From positions 62,329,251 to 62,393,250 of the forward strand of contig OX123188.2 of NCBI GenBank assembly GCA_944739405.2: a stretch of DNA of 64,000 bases, in the 5' to 3' direction. Below the pieces are notes generated by a model, which saw nothing but the letters and a program-made list of their open reading frames with translations, was not told where the DNA came from and ran no database searches. This DNA comes from Euclidia mi. Its lineage: Eukaryota > Arthropoda > Insecta > Lepidoptera > Erebidae. A program made the translations under genes and the position numbers. Positions 11,261 through 22,515 of the stretch are shown here, in pieces (the stretch's first letter is position 1; each line of letters begins with the position of its first letter).

Positions 11261-12944
11261 ATGCCTCGAACCTACAAAGACCAGAATTGTACACCTGAAA
11301 CATTGCAGCGCGCTGTTGGAGAAATTCAAAATAAACAAATAAGTTTACGTGCAGCGTCCGAAAAATACAACATTCACCATAACACGCTTTTCAACAAAGT
11401 CAAAGGGAAGAACTCACTTACTCCAGGACGTCCAACGGCTTTCAGTGAAGCCGAGGAGAATGATTTTGTACGTCACATTATTGCTATGTCCAGTTATGGT
11501 TTTCCCGTTACTCCACATGATTTGAAATGCATAGTACGCTCGTATTTGGACAAGATAGGAAGACGAGTTCCTCAGTTTAAGGATAATTTACCGGGTTCTG
11601 ACTGGATTCGAAGCTTTATAAATCGACACAAGTCTATTCTATCGCATAGATTTGCTCAAAATATCAAGAACGCTCGTGCTTCTATAAACGAAGAGGTGAT
11701 AAACAATTTTTTTGACCACATACACAATGAACTAGAAGGCGTACCTCCGAGCAACATTTGGAACTACGATGAGACAAATCTTGTCGACGATCCCGGGACA
11801 AAAAAAGTGTTGGTCAGAAGAGGCACCAAATATCCCGAGATTATCAGAAATTCCACTAAAGCGTGTACATCTATCATGGTATGTGGCAATGCTAATGGTG
11901 AGACTGCACCAGTTTATGTGAACTACAAGTCACAAAAATTGTGGCAGACTTGGAGTGAGGGATGACCTGAAGGAGCAAGATATTACTGTAGCAAATCTGG
12001 GTGGTTTGACAGTCAAAGCTTTGAAGACTGGTTTATATACACAATGCTGCCAATATTAAAAACAAGATGGCAAAAAAGTACTGATTGAAGACAATCTAAG
12101 TTCACATATAAACAGGGAAGTTCTCAGGAAGTGTGAAGAAAACAACATTGCATTTATCTGCTTGGCGCCTAATGCTACACATCTCTTGCAACCACTTGAC
12201 GTGGCTTATTTTCGGCCTATGAAAGGACATTGGAAGAAAATATTGTCACAGTGGAAAGAAACCGCATATGGAAGCCGTTGTGCTACAATACCAAAGGACT
12301 GTTTTCCAAGACTTATTAAACAAATTTTTGAGTCACTTAAGCCCATAGAAAAAGAAAATTTAACAGCAGGCTTTCGTAAATGTGGAATTTCACCGATCAA
12401 CAGGGATGTTGTTTTGGCTCGTATTCCAAAAAACGTTTTGGAAACAGACCTAAGACAAGTAGGATCTGTTGGTGATTCATTTATCGATTTTTTAAAAGAG
12501 ACGATAGACACTCAAACTATGGTCAACCAAAGAAGGAAACGTAAAGCTGTTAATGTTGTTACTGGGAAGAGCGTGTCATTGGCAGACATACCCGACATGA
12601 CCCCTGCCACATCGTCGATCGTGGCGTTGCAGAAAAGAAAAACAAAAAAGACTGCAACAAAATCAGCAGGAAAACACAAAAAGAACAAAATAGCTCGCAA
12701 TAGCCTCTCATCTTCTGAAGAAAGTGGCGATAATTATTCTTTGAGAGAAAACAGTTGCAGCCCTTTGAATTTGGACGAAGATGAAACTTTAGATGAGACT
12801 GTAATTCCTTCAACGTCGACGGGTTTGAGTTTGCAGAAAAAGACAAAGAAAAATAATCCTTCCGAAAGAAATACAAATTATGAAACAATAATTGATACAC
12901 AGGTGGATGACACAAACGGTGCATCATCTTCTGAAGAAAGTTAA
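11261..12944 (+). pseudogene. pogo/Tigger-like transposase (DDE_1), two lesions
   Basis: The likely start is ATG 11,261 (MPRTYKD), just after a TTTTTTTGCAG acceptor-like site; the longer upstream reading looks intronic. The N-terminus carries a psq-type helix-turn-helix (SLRAASEKYNIHHNTL), then a CENP-B-like DNA-binding stretch (DWIRSFINRH), then a DDE core: WNYDETNLVDDPG (first D), VLIEDNLSSH (second D) and THLLQPLDVAYF (third D). A lysine- and serine-rich tail of about 150 residues is typical of this group. A TGA at 11,963-11,965 interrupts the frame, and an extra A in the run near 12,058 shifts it; the frame is otherwise open to 12,944. In length (about 560 residues) it matches full transposases. 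Confidence 0.85.
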
Positions 12945-13419
12945 AAGAACCTAAAAAAGTAACAAACAGAGGTCATTACAACGTTCTGGAAATGATGCTT
13001 TACCTTTAAATTTCATTTTTTCAGTTGTTTTAGTAAAAAAATTACATATTGTTCCTTTATTAAAAATTTTTATAACTGTTTTTTTTAAACCTTGTGTAAG
13101 TAGATTTTTAACTGAACAGTTGGCAACTTTTTCATTTTAGTCTGTTTAGTAACATGTATATTAACGGTCTATGGGGTTATTTTAGGCCAGCAATCGATTT
13201 CTGTGGAAATGGGAAGCATTTTATGGAGTGTCATAAAGTAGCCCCATGCCTCAGGAAACTTTGTGACAGACTTTGTAAGGTTGTCAATACTAAAATATAG
13301 CTTTTTTATAAATATTTTTCTGTGAACATATAGCCCAATAGATCAATCGTTTAAAATGATATTGCGTTGGGATATAATTGAAAAACAAAAAAAGATGTGG
13401 CCGGATAACCTCAAAACTT

Positions 13420-13439
13420 GTCACAAAGTTACCCCAAGT
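13420..13439 (-). repeat. pogo right terminal inverted repeat
   Basis: The complement begins ACTTGGGGTAAC and is followed on the plus strand by TA. It pairs with the left end. Confidence 0.8.
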
Positions 13440-13441
13440 TA

Positions 13442-14659
13442 GGGTATTTGATTTGTCAGACGTAACTACCTTCAATAGTCAATAGTATCTCTGAGAGTGC
13501 ATCACCCAATCATTTCGCAATCGGAATAGAAGCTCTTTGTATCGAAGAAATATGAATAGATATCTTAGAAGGTCCAAAATACGCCGTCAATAGTATTATA
13601 AATCAAGCTCGTTATGTCAAAATACGAAAATACATCAACTCATCAACAACATCAACAAAAAAACAAAAAGCCCTACAAAATAATTAAATATTTTAAACAC
13701 AGTAATCAAACAAAAACGTATAGGAATTATTTTTTTAAAACAAAAAAACATAATATTCAATTGGGTATAATATTAATAGATAATTAGTGTCACATTGGTC
13801 AACCAAATCCAAATAATTTGTAAAATGTCCCGCATAACAGCGAATAACCTCAGGCTGTCCGTTCATTTTATAATTGCATGACAATACCATTAATTAATTT
13901 CCACATATTTATTAATTTAGCTATAGATGTATAAACACAAACAACGAATATATATTTTTATGACGAATGTAAGTATAAAATTACCACAATCTACGGCAAT
14001 ACTGATTCTTAAAAAGAAAGCATAAACCAGTCTTCTAGTAGCGTGAGACGTAGATTAACATTATAAATCTGAGGGTTTTTTTAAAGGTAAAGATTACATC
14101 ATATCTAATAATAAATCTGCCAAGCACATAAAATGTATAAGGAATGTAGGTATCATTAGATTGAATTATGAAAATAATTCAATTTATACGTCTATGTTCC
14201 AGTTTCCTTTTCAAAAAGGCATTAAAACGTCCCTCTTTGTTTGTAGATACAAAATGAGATTTCACTGATGTTTGAAGGTACCGTTTAATTAATTTAATAA
14301 ACGTTTTGCCTAACGGCTCCGTTGTAGATTCAATTAAGTTTTAAACTTAAATACTTAAATTGAATTAATAAAATCAAATTATATGATGTAAAGGTTGATA
14401 CGCATTCATCAAATAAATCTTTACTCGTTTATTTTGATGTTTACTTGTTTACCACATAATTCGTACTTGGAAGTAGAACGTTCTCCTTATAATTAATGTT
14501 TGCGACGAGAATAACCTAAGCATTGTTGTAAATGATCATTTATAAACTTATTGACAATTAGGTATAGAACTTAATAAAGTGTATAAATGCGTTTTCATTT
14601 CATCATTCCAATTTATCCTAAGTGGGTTAGGTTTTATGCTATGCATCTACAATAGTTCC
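13442..14659. other. AT-rich region, nothing recognised
   Basis: There is no open frame of substance, no repeat shared within the window and no RNA gene. Confidence 0.5.
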
Positions 14660-17130
14660 TATCATGTTATATTATTCACATACGTCTGTCATACGTTGCC
14701 AATTTTATTGAATTACGAAAGATCATATCTGGCACTTAAAAAAACGCAACACTTTCTCAGAGGTCAAAAGAATGTGCCTTAATTTTGGTAGCCCATAATA
14801 TATTAACCCGAGTCAAATCGGTAAAGCAAAGCCTTCCTTCATGAGTTCATAAAGTTTTATTTGATTGTTTGTTGTTGGCGGTCGGTACTTACGGTAACTT
14901 GATATGAAGCTCTCTGTTTACATATAAACATATTATAACGCTCACGAGACGCCCGACGGGTTCTTAGTAGTTCATTATATAAATTAAAAGATATTGTAAC
15001 ACTTACAATCTGTGAATAAGGTTCAAATTTGATCTTATAAGAGAGCTATTTGTTGGATAATACGTACACCGGTAAGGATTGCTGTATAATGTGATTTTCA
15101 TTGTACGATGTTGAGCGCAGATTAGATCAGATAGAAGTTAATGTTTTGTCCAAACAATAGACAGACAAGCTACCGTAAACTCTCATTTAATCAACGCCTT
15201 AGGTTTTGCACCTAAGTTGAGCATTTGTAGAAATATAGTTACTACTGCTCGCTTTCTTAATTATAATCAATATCAGTATTATTTATAAATCAAAATATAT
15301 AATTAACGAAAAGAAAATGTGCAGTATTTTCGTAGTATTTAGACTTCCAATTAACGTTGAGCCTATATTTTTCTAGACACAAAGATAGTGAAAGAAGAAT
15401 AAAGTTTCAACAGTGCCAAAGTATTTGCTATCTTCGAATTCAAGTTTACAAGAACCAATGAGTTAGTTTGGAAAACTGTCAAAACTTTTTATCTCACTCA
15501 GTCTCGACATTAAGGCTTCGTATATGAATTAAATACTAGAACGAAGATAAGTTTTTTGTTGCTCGTAAAAGTCTTGTGATTATGAGCTGTCCACAAACTT
15601 TTATTGAAAATTTAATTATAAATACGACGCGTAAGTGCATTTAAATAAAAAAAAACTTCTTCTTTGTATTTTGCTTACTAACGGACATAAATAAACTTGA
15701 AGAAATCTTCAGAACTGTTTATGCTTTGCATAATTTATGATAACTCCTTCATTGTTAACATTGAGTTGAATGCGCTTGTGTTTGACAAAACTATTGTCGG
15801 TATAGTAGTCGATAAACAATGCAGTGTAGGCTACACCTTAAACGCTACAAAAAAGAGAATACGGCGCGAATCTATTTTCGTAGAGGAAAACAGTTAGTGG
15901 ATAATCCCGTTTTCTAGGCGCTCCATCTAATTCGTTTGTAGAAGTTTACATAGCGGCGCCCGGAGGCTTGGAGGGATCAGGTGCTTCTTAAGGCCCAGCC
16001 TTGATCCTCCAGATGCGGCTCCCGTCACGTTTACCAGATTCGTTATTGCTCCGCCCTTAAACTATCCGATGACTGAATAATTATTGCATTTTATGTAAAG
16101 TGGTGTTAAGTTTATTGCTAGTTTTTGAATATTTGTAGCAATTTACATAAAATAATGTAGGAGAGTCTAGCTATTTAAGGTGAGGTAGAGACTTCACGGA
16201 GTCAATAAACAATACGTCTTGTTGAATATTGTTATTATGTCAGAAATAGAGGTGCAGTTATAAATAAATGTGTGAATGTGATAATAATAACAACATATCT
16301 GTTCGTTTGCGTAGATGCAAATATTGTGAACCCTTCGTAATATATGTATAACGTCCAAAGTTATAATTTTTGAGAATTAACAATACCGCCTTGTTATTGC
16401 GCACTCTCAAGCTTTCTTTATAACTTGGAATAAAAACGTCGCTACACCGTAAAATACTAAGTTACAGTACAAAATGGTTTTACTTATGAACTATAGGAAT
16501 AATCTTAAATATGACCTCTAACGATTCGAGGGTTGTTTTGTGGCAATAATATAGAGTTGAATTTATTATCTGCTGAAGGAGCTGAGCTATACAAATGTGT
16601 TTAACTTTCAATAAACATACTTTTACTGGGAAACTGCCTACGTAAAATGAAGGCAATTTTATTGCCAACTAGTTTAGTGTAGTTTTCTGCCACCCGTTTT
16701 CGCGTAAAATTTATTAAACGACTGCTCTCGGAGCGAGAAAATGTCGTTGATCGAGTGATGTAACCGTAAGTGCGACCGCAATGGCCGAATTAAAGTTTTA
16801 TACTTGATTTCCTGGTAAATGCTGAAATTTTGAACAAACATTCCTTGAACACAGTTTAAAACCACTAAATGGTGGTGGAGTAAGCTAAGTAAAGCCTTTT
16901 ATTTTATGCTATGCAGAAATATGCATGTGATGACATTTTGTTAAATCTCATGTTCTGTAAAACAGTCTTGTCAGGTAATAATCGTAGGTTTAGACGATTA
17001 TTTACCCTAGGCGGTCTCCATTACATTTGGCAAAACCTGCATAACCGTACTTTGAGAGCACAACACCTTTGGTTCTTTCATAGAGAGGGCCCCTTAATGG
17101 GGCTACGAAACTAGTCCTTATATTATAATA

Positions 17131-17337
17131 CTAGAGAACGCCAGCAGCTACGCCTGCAACTTTTGTAAATTTACCAGTTTTGGCCGATCCCGTGGGAATT
17201 TCGGGAAATCCCTTCTTAGTGCACCCCTCCGGTCCCCAAGGAACATACATGCCAAATTTCAGCTTCCTGCGCCCAATAGTTTCGGCTGTAGCGTGTCTGT
17301 CAGTCAGTCAGTAACGCAAGGATTTTATATATTAAGA
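17131..17337 (-). mobile_element. Non-autonomous Helitron, 207 bp, with empty site in copy A
   Basis: On the minus strand the element begins TCTTAATATATAAAATCC and ends GCTGGCGTTCTCTAG, with a GCAG/CTGC hairpin (GCAGGCGTAGCTGC) shortly before the end. It sits between host A and T without any target duplication. Copy A of the block retains the empty site: TATTATAATA joins TAATG at 3,462/3,463. These are the defining Helitron features (5'-TC, 3' hairpin, CTAG, A/T target). It encodes no protein and depends on a Rep/helicase elsewhere. It is related to the copy at 48,427. Confidence 0.85.
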
Positions 17338-17863
17338 TAATATACACACATAACATAGCCTTATAACAATGCGTGCGATTTTGTAATTGAGACGCTTGGA
17401 GGTTGCTTATAGCATAATATGAATTGGTATATTAACTTGTAGTCCTGTCATGATCCTATTAAAAAATAATAAAACGGTACACATGTAACAGTAATTTAGG
17501 GTCAAGTGTTTTAGTGTAACCTGCTGGCTCACAACAGCTATCAAGTGGCATCAGTTTGGTATAACCGTTTTATATTAAATCTAGCCTGAATACGACAAAC
17601 AAAATTGATTTTCATTTAGTTAATATACTCACAACATAAGAATATAAATTAAAAATGCTTGAAAAGGATAAATATGATTTGAAAATTATTATGCCACAAG
17701 TTGGTCCAATCTCCGGCGACACAGCCGGGGACATTTATTCAATCAGCGGACAAAAAGTACACCCAGACAGGAAACAACGATTTCCAGATCACTCAAAGTG
17801 TGGTCTTGTGTAGTGATTCAATACTAGGAGGAGTGCTAAAGGGCAAGGTGCTCGCTTAATTAT

Positions 17864-18120
17864 TATATTTTCTCGTGTGAGTGTGTGGCCAACTCTGGTG
17901 TCGGAGTTTTCAGATCGCCCTAAGGCCTCCGACATGGCCTAACCGCCCTTATCCTTAGACAAGAACCGGGACCGACAGCTTTACGTGCCCTCCGAAGCAC
18001 GGTAGCGCTCAGATGTAAATGCCACACATGGTCACCCATCCAAGTGGCGACCTGTGCTCGCATTGCTTAACTTTGACGATCTGCTTCGATTGGCTAGCCA
18101 GGTGTCGGTATGAGCTTTAC
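17864..18120 (-). mobile_element. 5S-rRNA-derived SINE (SINE3-like), 257 bp
   Basis: The insert is flanked by an 11-bp duplication, CGCTTAATTAT, at 17,853-17,863 and 18,121-18,131; copy A has the uninterrupted site around 4,020. On the minus strand its head contains CAAAGTTAAGCAATGCGAGC and CACTTGGATGGGTGACC, which closely follow the box A and box C internal promoter of insect 5S rRNA (AAG..AAGCA..., ACTTGGATGGGTGACC). The 3' end is AT-rich (GAGAAAATATA). It would be transcribed by RNA polymerase III from the 5S-type promoter. Confidence 0.7.
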
Positions 18121-18604
18121 CGCTTAATTATATCATGCGTGCAGCTTCGAACAAATAAAAAAAAAATCTATTGCGTCCCACGTTTTACCTTGAAGGTTTT
18201 AGCGTAATGAGATAAAAAAACAACACAGTAAAGATCTAATCTTACTTTTCTTAATTGACTAACTACAATAATTGACTTATTTATAGTGACACCTTGATGT
18301 AGAAAGGGTCAACCAGATGTGGCTAACAGTGAATAAGTAATGTGTTAGCAGTGAAAGTATTTTATGGTATGTTAAACGGTACTTGCTCTACGGTTGTTTT
18401 ATATGATGGTCATTATGTTTAAGAGAGCTAGTTTCAGATTTACGATTCTGCGATTGAGTATTTTGAGTGCTATAAAATACATACTAGAAACAAATGTACA
18501 CACTCTTGACAGCCTATTTTACTATACTGATATCTAATCAACTTATAAAAACTTCCCGCCACATTTTTTGCGAGCTAATTAAAATTACCGTGTCTCATTG
18601 AAAA

Positions 18605-19720
18605 ATGGATTTGCGTCGAGAACATTTTCGCGCTATGATTTTTACGATTTTAAGGGTCTCCTGAAACCGGAAAAATCGTAAGATTGACTTCAAATGGCAT
18701 TCATGGATGAAGGCCCTTCTAAGGCAACCGTGTATCGTTGGTATAATGAATTTAAGCACGGTCGACTAACTTTGGGGGAAGAAGAAAGAAGTGGTCGCCC
18801 TTTGACGGCTGTTACGGAAGAAAACGTGCTAGCAGTGAAAAATTTTATCCAAGTGAATAGACGAGTTACATACCAAGAGATTCAGCATATACTGCAGATT
18901 GGAACAGGAAGCCTTCACAAGATTCTACACGTGCGTCTACGGGTGCGGAGGATAGTTTCACGCTGGGTGCTGCACAACCTCATTGATGTTCAGAAGCAGG
19001 CAAGTGTGGAATGGTGCCATGATATGATAGACAAATTTGAAGCAGGCTCGTCTCGGCATGTTTACGACATCGTTACAGGTGATGAATCCTGGATTTATCA
19101 AAACGATCCAGAAAAAAAGCGCCAGTCGACGGTTTGGGTGTTTCAAAACGAATCAACGCCTACCAATGCAAAGCGACCTAGTAGCGGGGGGAAGATTTTG
19201 ATCGCGAGCTTTTTCAATTTGACTGGCTACTTGGTGTCAATTTCTTTAAGAAACCAAAGAAGCATTAACGCCGAAAGGTATATTACCAAATGCTTGGCAG
19301 AAGTTTTCTCTGTTGTGAGCAACAAGCGACCAAACACGGCTCCGCGGGCTACTGCTCCACCACGATAATGCGCCTGCCCACACCGCAATCTAAACGAGGG
19401 ACTTCCTAGACAGCACACCGGTCAAACTCCTGGATCACCCTCCTTACAGCCCTGACCTAGCACCGAGTGACTTCTTCTTATTCCCAAAAATAAAAAATCA
19501 GCTCAAAGGGATACAATTTTCGTCGCCGGATGATGCGCTCTCAGCGTTTTAGCAGGTTGTAAACGAGGTGTCTGCGGCGGACTGAAAAAAGTGTTTCAAA
19601 AACTGGTTCAGACGCATGAAACTTTGTATAAAGGCTGGTGGAGAGTACTTTGAAAAGATAATTAAAGTAAGAATTAAATATGACGGGTATTCAAGCAGCA
19701 AACTATATATGTCATAGCAA
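18605..19720 (+). pseudogene. mariner transposase, degenerate
   Basis: The start MDLRREHFRAMIFYDF at 18,605 is typical of mariner. A frameshift and stops lie at about 18,640-18,690. The frame then runs from 18,694 to 19,368 with the HTH region (SKATVYRWYNEFKHGR), the first catalytic D in YDIVTGDESWIYQNDP and the WVFQNE motif. A second frameshift near 19,360 moves to HHDNAPAHT (second D), then HPPYSPDLAPSDFFLFPKI (the D of DD34D) and a C-terminal CFKNWFRRMKLCI block, with stops at about 19,395, 19,550 and 19,585. The full-length gene would be near 345 residues. Terminal repeats were not identified. Confidence 0.85.
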
Positions 19721-20369
19721 CTTTAATATATTATGTACTTGAAATTAAACGTTGTATACATGTTAATAATGTTCCTTTTGCATATTTACCGTCTAGAAAG
19801 ACATGAAAACATTATCCAGATTAATAAACATAAGTGGAAAACTTACAAATCAGGTGCAACTTACATAGTAGTAAAACGAGCATAATATCTCCGTTAATTT
19901 AAATTTTATAACGACTTCGTTTGGACTGCTTCATCCTAAAATAGTTATGGAGCTACTTTACTTTCAAAAAACTATTTTATTTCTCTTAGACTGCTTCTAG
20001 AAACTTCAGTGACGCTGTATACGAGCATTTTCTCAATTTCAGTTTGCAACAAAATAAGTTTATTTTCCAACTGACAAATTGCATTGAAGTAACAAAGTAC
20101 AATTTTCTTTTGAGAATAACCTGACAAAGTTTGGGAGTACCTATACAATAAATAATATTCAGATTTGTTACGAGAAGCTCGGTCCCCTGGTGTACTCGAG
20201 AATTATTAGTGCAATAATAAGTATTTAAGTAAACTTCTTGGGTTTACGCATATGTTACACATTGAAATTAAACTACAGTTTACGGATTTTATCGCGATGT
20301 ATTGGTTTCACTGAGTTATTACATTTGAAACTAATGATCTAGTAACTACATTTTTAATTTATTACTAGC
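19721..20369. other. AT-rich region, nothing recognised
   Basis: No open frame or repeat stands out between the mariner remnant and the Penelope 3' end. Confidence 0.5.
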
Positions 20370-20469
20370 CGACGTTTCAATTCTTTACAGGATTCATGTT
20401 CACGGCAGACTGAGGTGATATTTTTCTTTTTCTTGAATGTATTATCTCAAAGTACCCGAACATTTTTCA

Positions 20470-21426
20470 GCTACTGGTGTTACTATTTACGCAGAATGAG
20501 CTCACAGTGTCCTTAGGTCTTCTGGTGACTTTGTCCTTCTTGGGTTTCATTAGCCTTCTGACAGGGTCCCAAGCTGGAGGAACATTCCAACCATCTTCCC
20601 TATTGAAATTAGGGTGTTTTTTAATTTCAATAGCTTCTTGTATCATCCTTGGAAGAAAACGGTGTTCTTTTGCGAGTATCTGTGGTTCATCAAATCACAG
20701 GTAGTGGTTGGGACCTTGTTCCACATGTTCACACACAGCAGATTTTGTTGAGCGTTTATGTTTTATGTCAGCTATATGTTCTTTGAGTCGAATGCCTATG
20801 CTTCTCTTGGTTTGTCCAATGTATGAGAGCCCACATTCACAGTCAATTTTGTAGACACCGGCTTCTTGCAAGGGTAACTGACACTTGACAGTTGGTAATA
20901 ATTGACTGATCTTCGTTGGCGGCTTATAGTAAGTTTTGATTGAAGCTCGCTTCAAGATGTAGCCAATTTTGCCACTTTATCACGGCCTTGATGTATGGGA
21001 GGACAGCAGGTTGTCTTTCTGCTGTGGCTGGTTTTTCTTTCTTCTGGGATCTGTGACAGTGACGCGGCGGTCGGAGCTTGTTCTCTTGCAGAACTTGCCT
21101 GACATGTTGAAGCTCAGCGTCCAGGTGTTTCTTGTCACAGATCACGCGGGCTCACTGAAACAGAGACATTCCTACAGTAGTTAACTGTTTAGGATGGTGG
21201 TGAGATTCACCGTTTAAATACCTATTTGTATGGGTCTTTTTCCTATACACAGTATGGCTTAATGAGTTGTTTTTATTCCTGATGACAAGTACATCTAAGA
21301 AAGCTAAAGAATTGTGTGCCTCTAATGCCATTGTGAATTGTATTTGGTTATTAATAGAATTAAGATGGTTAAGAAAAGCATTAACACTATCTGTTGGTAA
21401 AATTGTGAAAGTGTCATTGTAACGTA
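20470..21426 (-). pseudogene. Penelope RT C-terminus plus GIY-YIG endonuclease
   Basis: The reading resumes after the insert at NDTFTILPTDSV, then HNSLAFLDVLVIRN and KTHTNRYLNGESHHHPKQL. A TGA follows near 21,158, a frameshift at about 20,975, and then GVYKIDCECG...SYIGQTKRSIGIRLKEH, the GIY-YIG core with both tyrosines and the arginine. A further frameshift near 20,696 precedes LAKEHRFLPRMIQEAIEI and NFNREDGWNVPPAWDP, the conserved Penelope tail. Confidence 0.85.
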
Positions 21427-21857
21427 TGTCCGGTACTTACCGCGTTGCGTCACAGTACCGCCCATACGCTCGGCCAATCAGAGAAAGCCATCGTCCGCAC
21501 TCGCAAAGCCTGACCAAATATGGTCATAAACGGATTCTCAGCTTGATGGAGGGCCCGGTATATAAAGGGGCCGACAGAGAGGCCGGCACCGCTACTCTAA
21601 CGTCGCTTCTACTATAACTAAGCGTACCTACTGACCCTACGTCCTATTTACGTGTATCCTGCTCCTAGCTACGGGTAAGCACTACATTTACTGCGTTAGC
21701 GTACTGCCCATCTCTCTACCTGCTAGCTGACGCCGCCTGCCTGACTCTATTGGTTGTGGCTCTCCTAATGCTGCTTTCCTTCAGGTTCCAGGTTCACGTT
21801 AAGACTCCGGCTACGCTCCTAGACCGCTACACTTTCCTGCATCGCCTTCGGCTTACA
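21427..21857 (+). mobile_element. Promoter-bearing insert in Penelope RT, possible solo LTR
   Basis: This 431-bp GC-richer segment begins TGTCCGG and ends GGCTTACA (TGT...ACA) and splits the Penelope RT within its catalytic box. It contains a CCAAT box at 21,474-21,478 and a TATATAAAGG box at 21,559-21,568, plus a donor-like GGGTAAGC near 21,675 and an acceptor-like TTTCCTTCAG near 21,783. Flanks TAACG and TACCG match at four of five bases, so the target duplication is not clean. A solo LTR is my best reading; a captured host promoter is the alternative. Confidence 0.45.
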
Positions 21858-22515
21858 TACCGCTTGTAGAACCTCGGTGTGATGGTGGCAGTCTGCAGGG
21901 CTCGCGCCTCGAAGTCCTCCATGAAGATGTCAGCAACGACAGGCGATACTGGAGAGCCCATTGCTACACCGTCTACTTGTATGTAGTATTTCTTGTCCCA
22001 TAACAGATAGCCCGTTGTCAGGCAGTGTTAAAGTATTTCTGCGTATTCCTCAGGCATGTTGTTTTCTGTCAGCTTCGTTCTAGTAATTTCTATACAGTCA
22101 TGTACTGGTATGCATGTGAATAACGACTGTATATCAAAACTAACCATAGTTTCCTTGTCAGAGAGATGTAGGTTTTTGATTTCACTGACAAAATGATAGG
22201 AATCTTTCACATGTGCTCTCGTATTGCCTCTGAGCGGTGAGAGAATCTTTGCCATGTGTTGAGACAGTCTGTAAGTTGGTGCGCCTATCTGACTAACTAT
22301 CGGGCGCAGAGGAGCGTTTTCCTTGTGTATTTTTGGTAGACCATACATTTGAGGAGGTTTTGCACACGATGGTATTAAATATTTCACGTCCAAGTTTAGT
22401 TTTTCGGAGTATTTCTTAACAATATCACATATTTGCTCGAGAATTTTGTTCGTAGGGTCCGACTTAACCAACTTGTAGGTACTTTCATCTGACAAAAGAT
22501 CTCCCGGACTCGTTT
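21858..22515 (-). pseudogene. Penelope RT, N-terminal and palm part
   Basis: Conserved blocks in order are LLSDESTYKLV, YGLPKIHKENAPLRPIVS, MVSFDIQSLFTCIPV (first catalytic D) and YIQVDGVAMGSPVSPVVA. The frame is open except for a TAA near 22,025-22,027, after which it continues HCLTTGYLLWDKK. The segment ends at PRFYKRYV, the first residues of the catalytic YVDD box, where the insert at 21,427-21,857 begins. Confidence 0.85.

Larger units (their letters stand above)
10600..13439 (+). mobile_element. pogo-type DNA transposon (Tc1/mariner superfamily)
   Basis: The element is 2.84 kb with TIRs: 10,602-10,619 (TTGGGGTTACTTTGTGAC) matches the complement of 13,420-13,437 at 17 of 18 bases. TA dinucleotides flank both ends (10,598-10,599 and 13,440-13,441), the target preference of the superfamily. 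Additional ACTTTGTGAC or complementary motifs lie at about 10,632, 11,150, 13,258 and 13,418, which could be internal transposase sites. A single transposase gene fills the centre. Lesions in the gene make it non-autonomous now, though the ends look usable. Confidence 0.85.
14660..18212 (+). repeat. Duplicated block, copy B
   Basis: Copy B contains the homologue of copy A's inverted flank at 14,660-14,831, a spacer at 14,832-15,240 absent from A, and then the main block from 15,241 to about 18,212, collinear with A 459-4,117. The GC-rich patch (around 15,952-16,030) and the following inverted repeat (about 16,090-16,155) are conserved. It lacks the LINE insert of A and carries two younger insertions, at 17,131-17,337 and 17,864-18,120. 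No protein is recognised. Confidence 0.8.
20370..22515 (-). mobile_element. Penelope-like element, split by an insert
   Basis: The element runs right to left. RT occupies 22,515-21,230 (interrupted), a linker 21,160-20,960, a GIY-YIG endonuclease 20,955-20,700, and a conserved C-terminal FNREDGW / PPAWDPVRRL block near 20,600-20,520. A 3' tail contains ATCCTGTAAAGAATTGAAAC. The element is 5' truncated at about 22,515. Penelope elements use the GIY-YIG nuclease for insertion and lack LINE-type APE endonucleases. Confidence 0.85.

Noticed and set aside
17864..18120. Functional 5S rRNA gene
   Set aside because: Only the internal promoter part resembles 5S; the rest diverges and the segment has SINE tail and target duplications.
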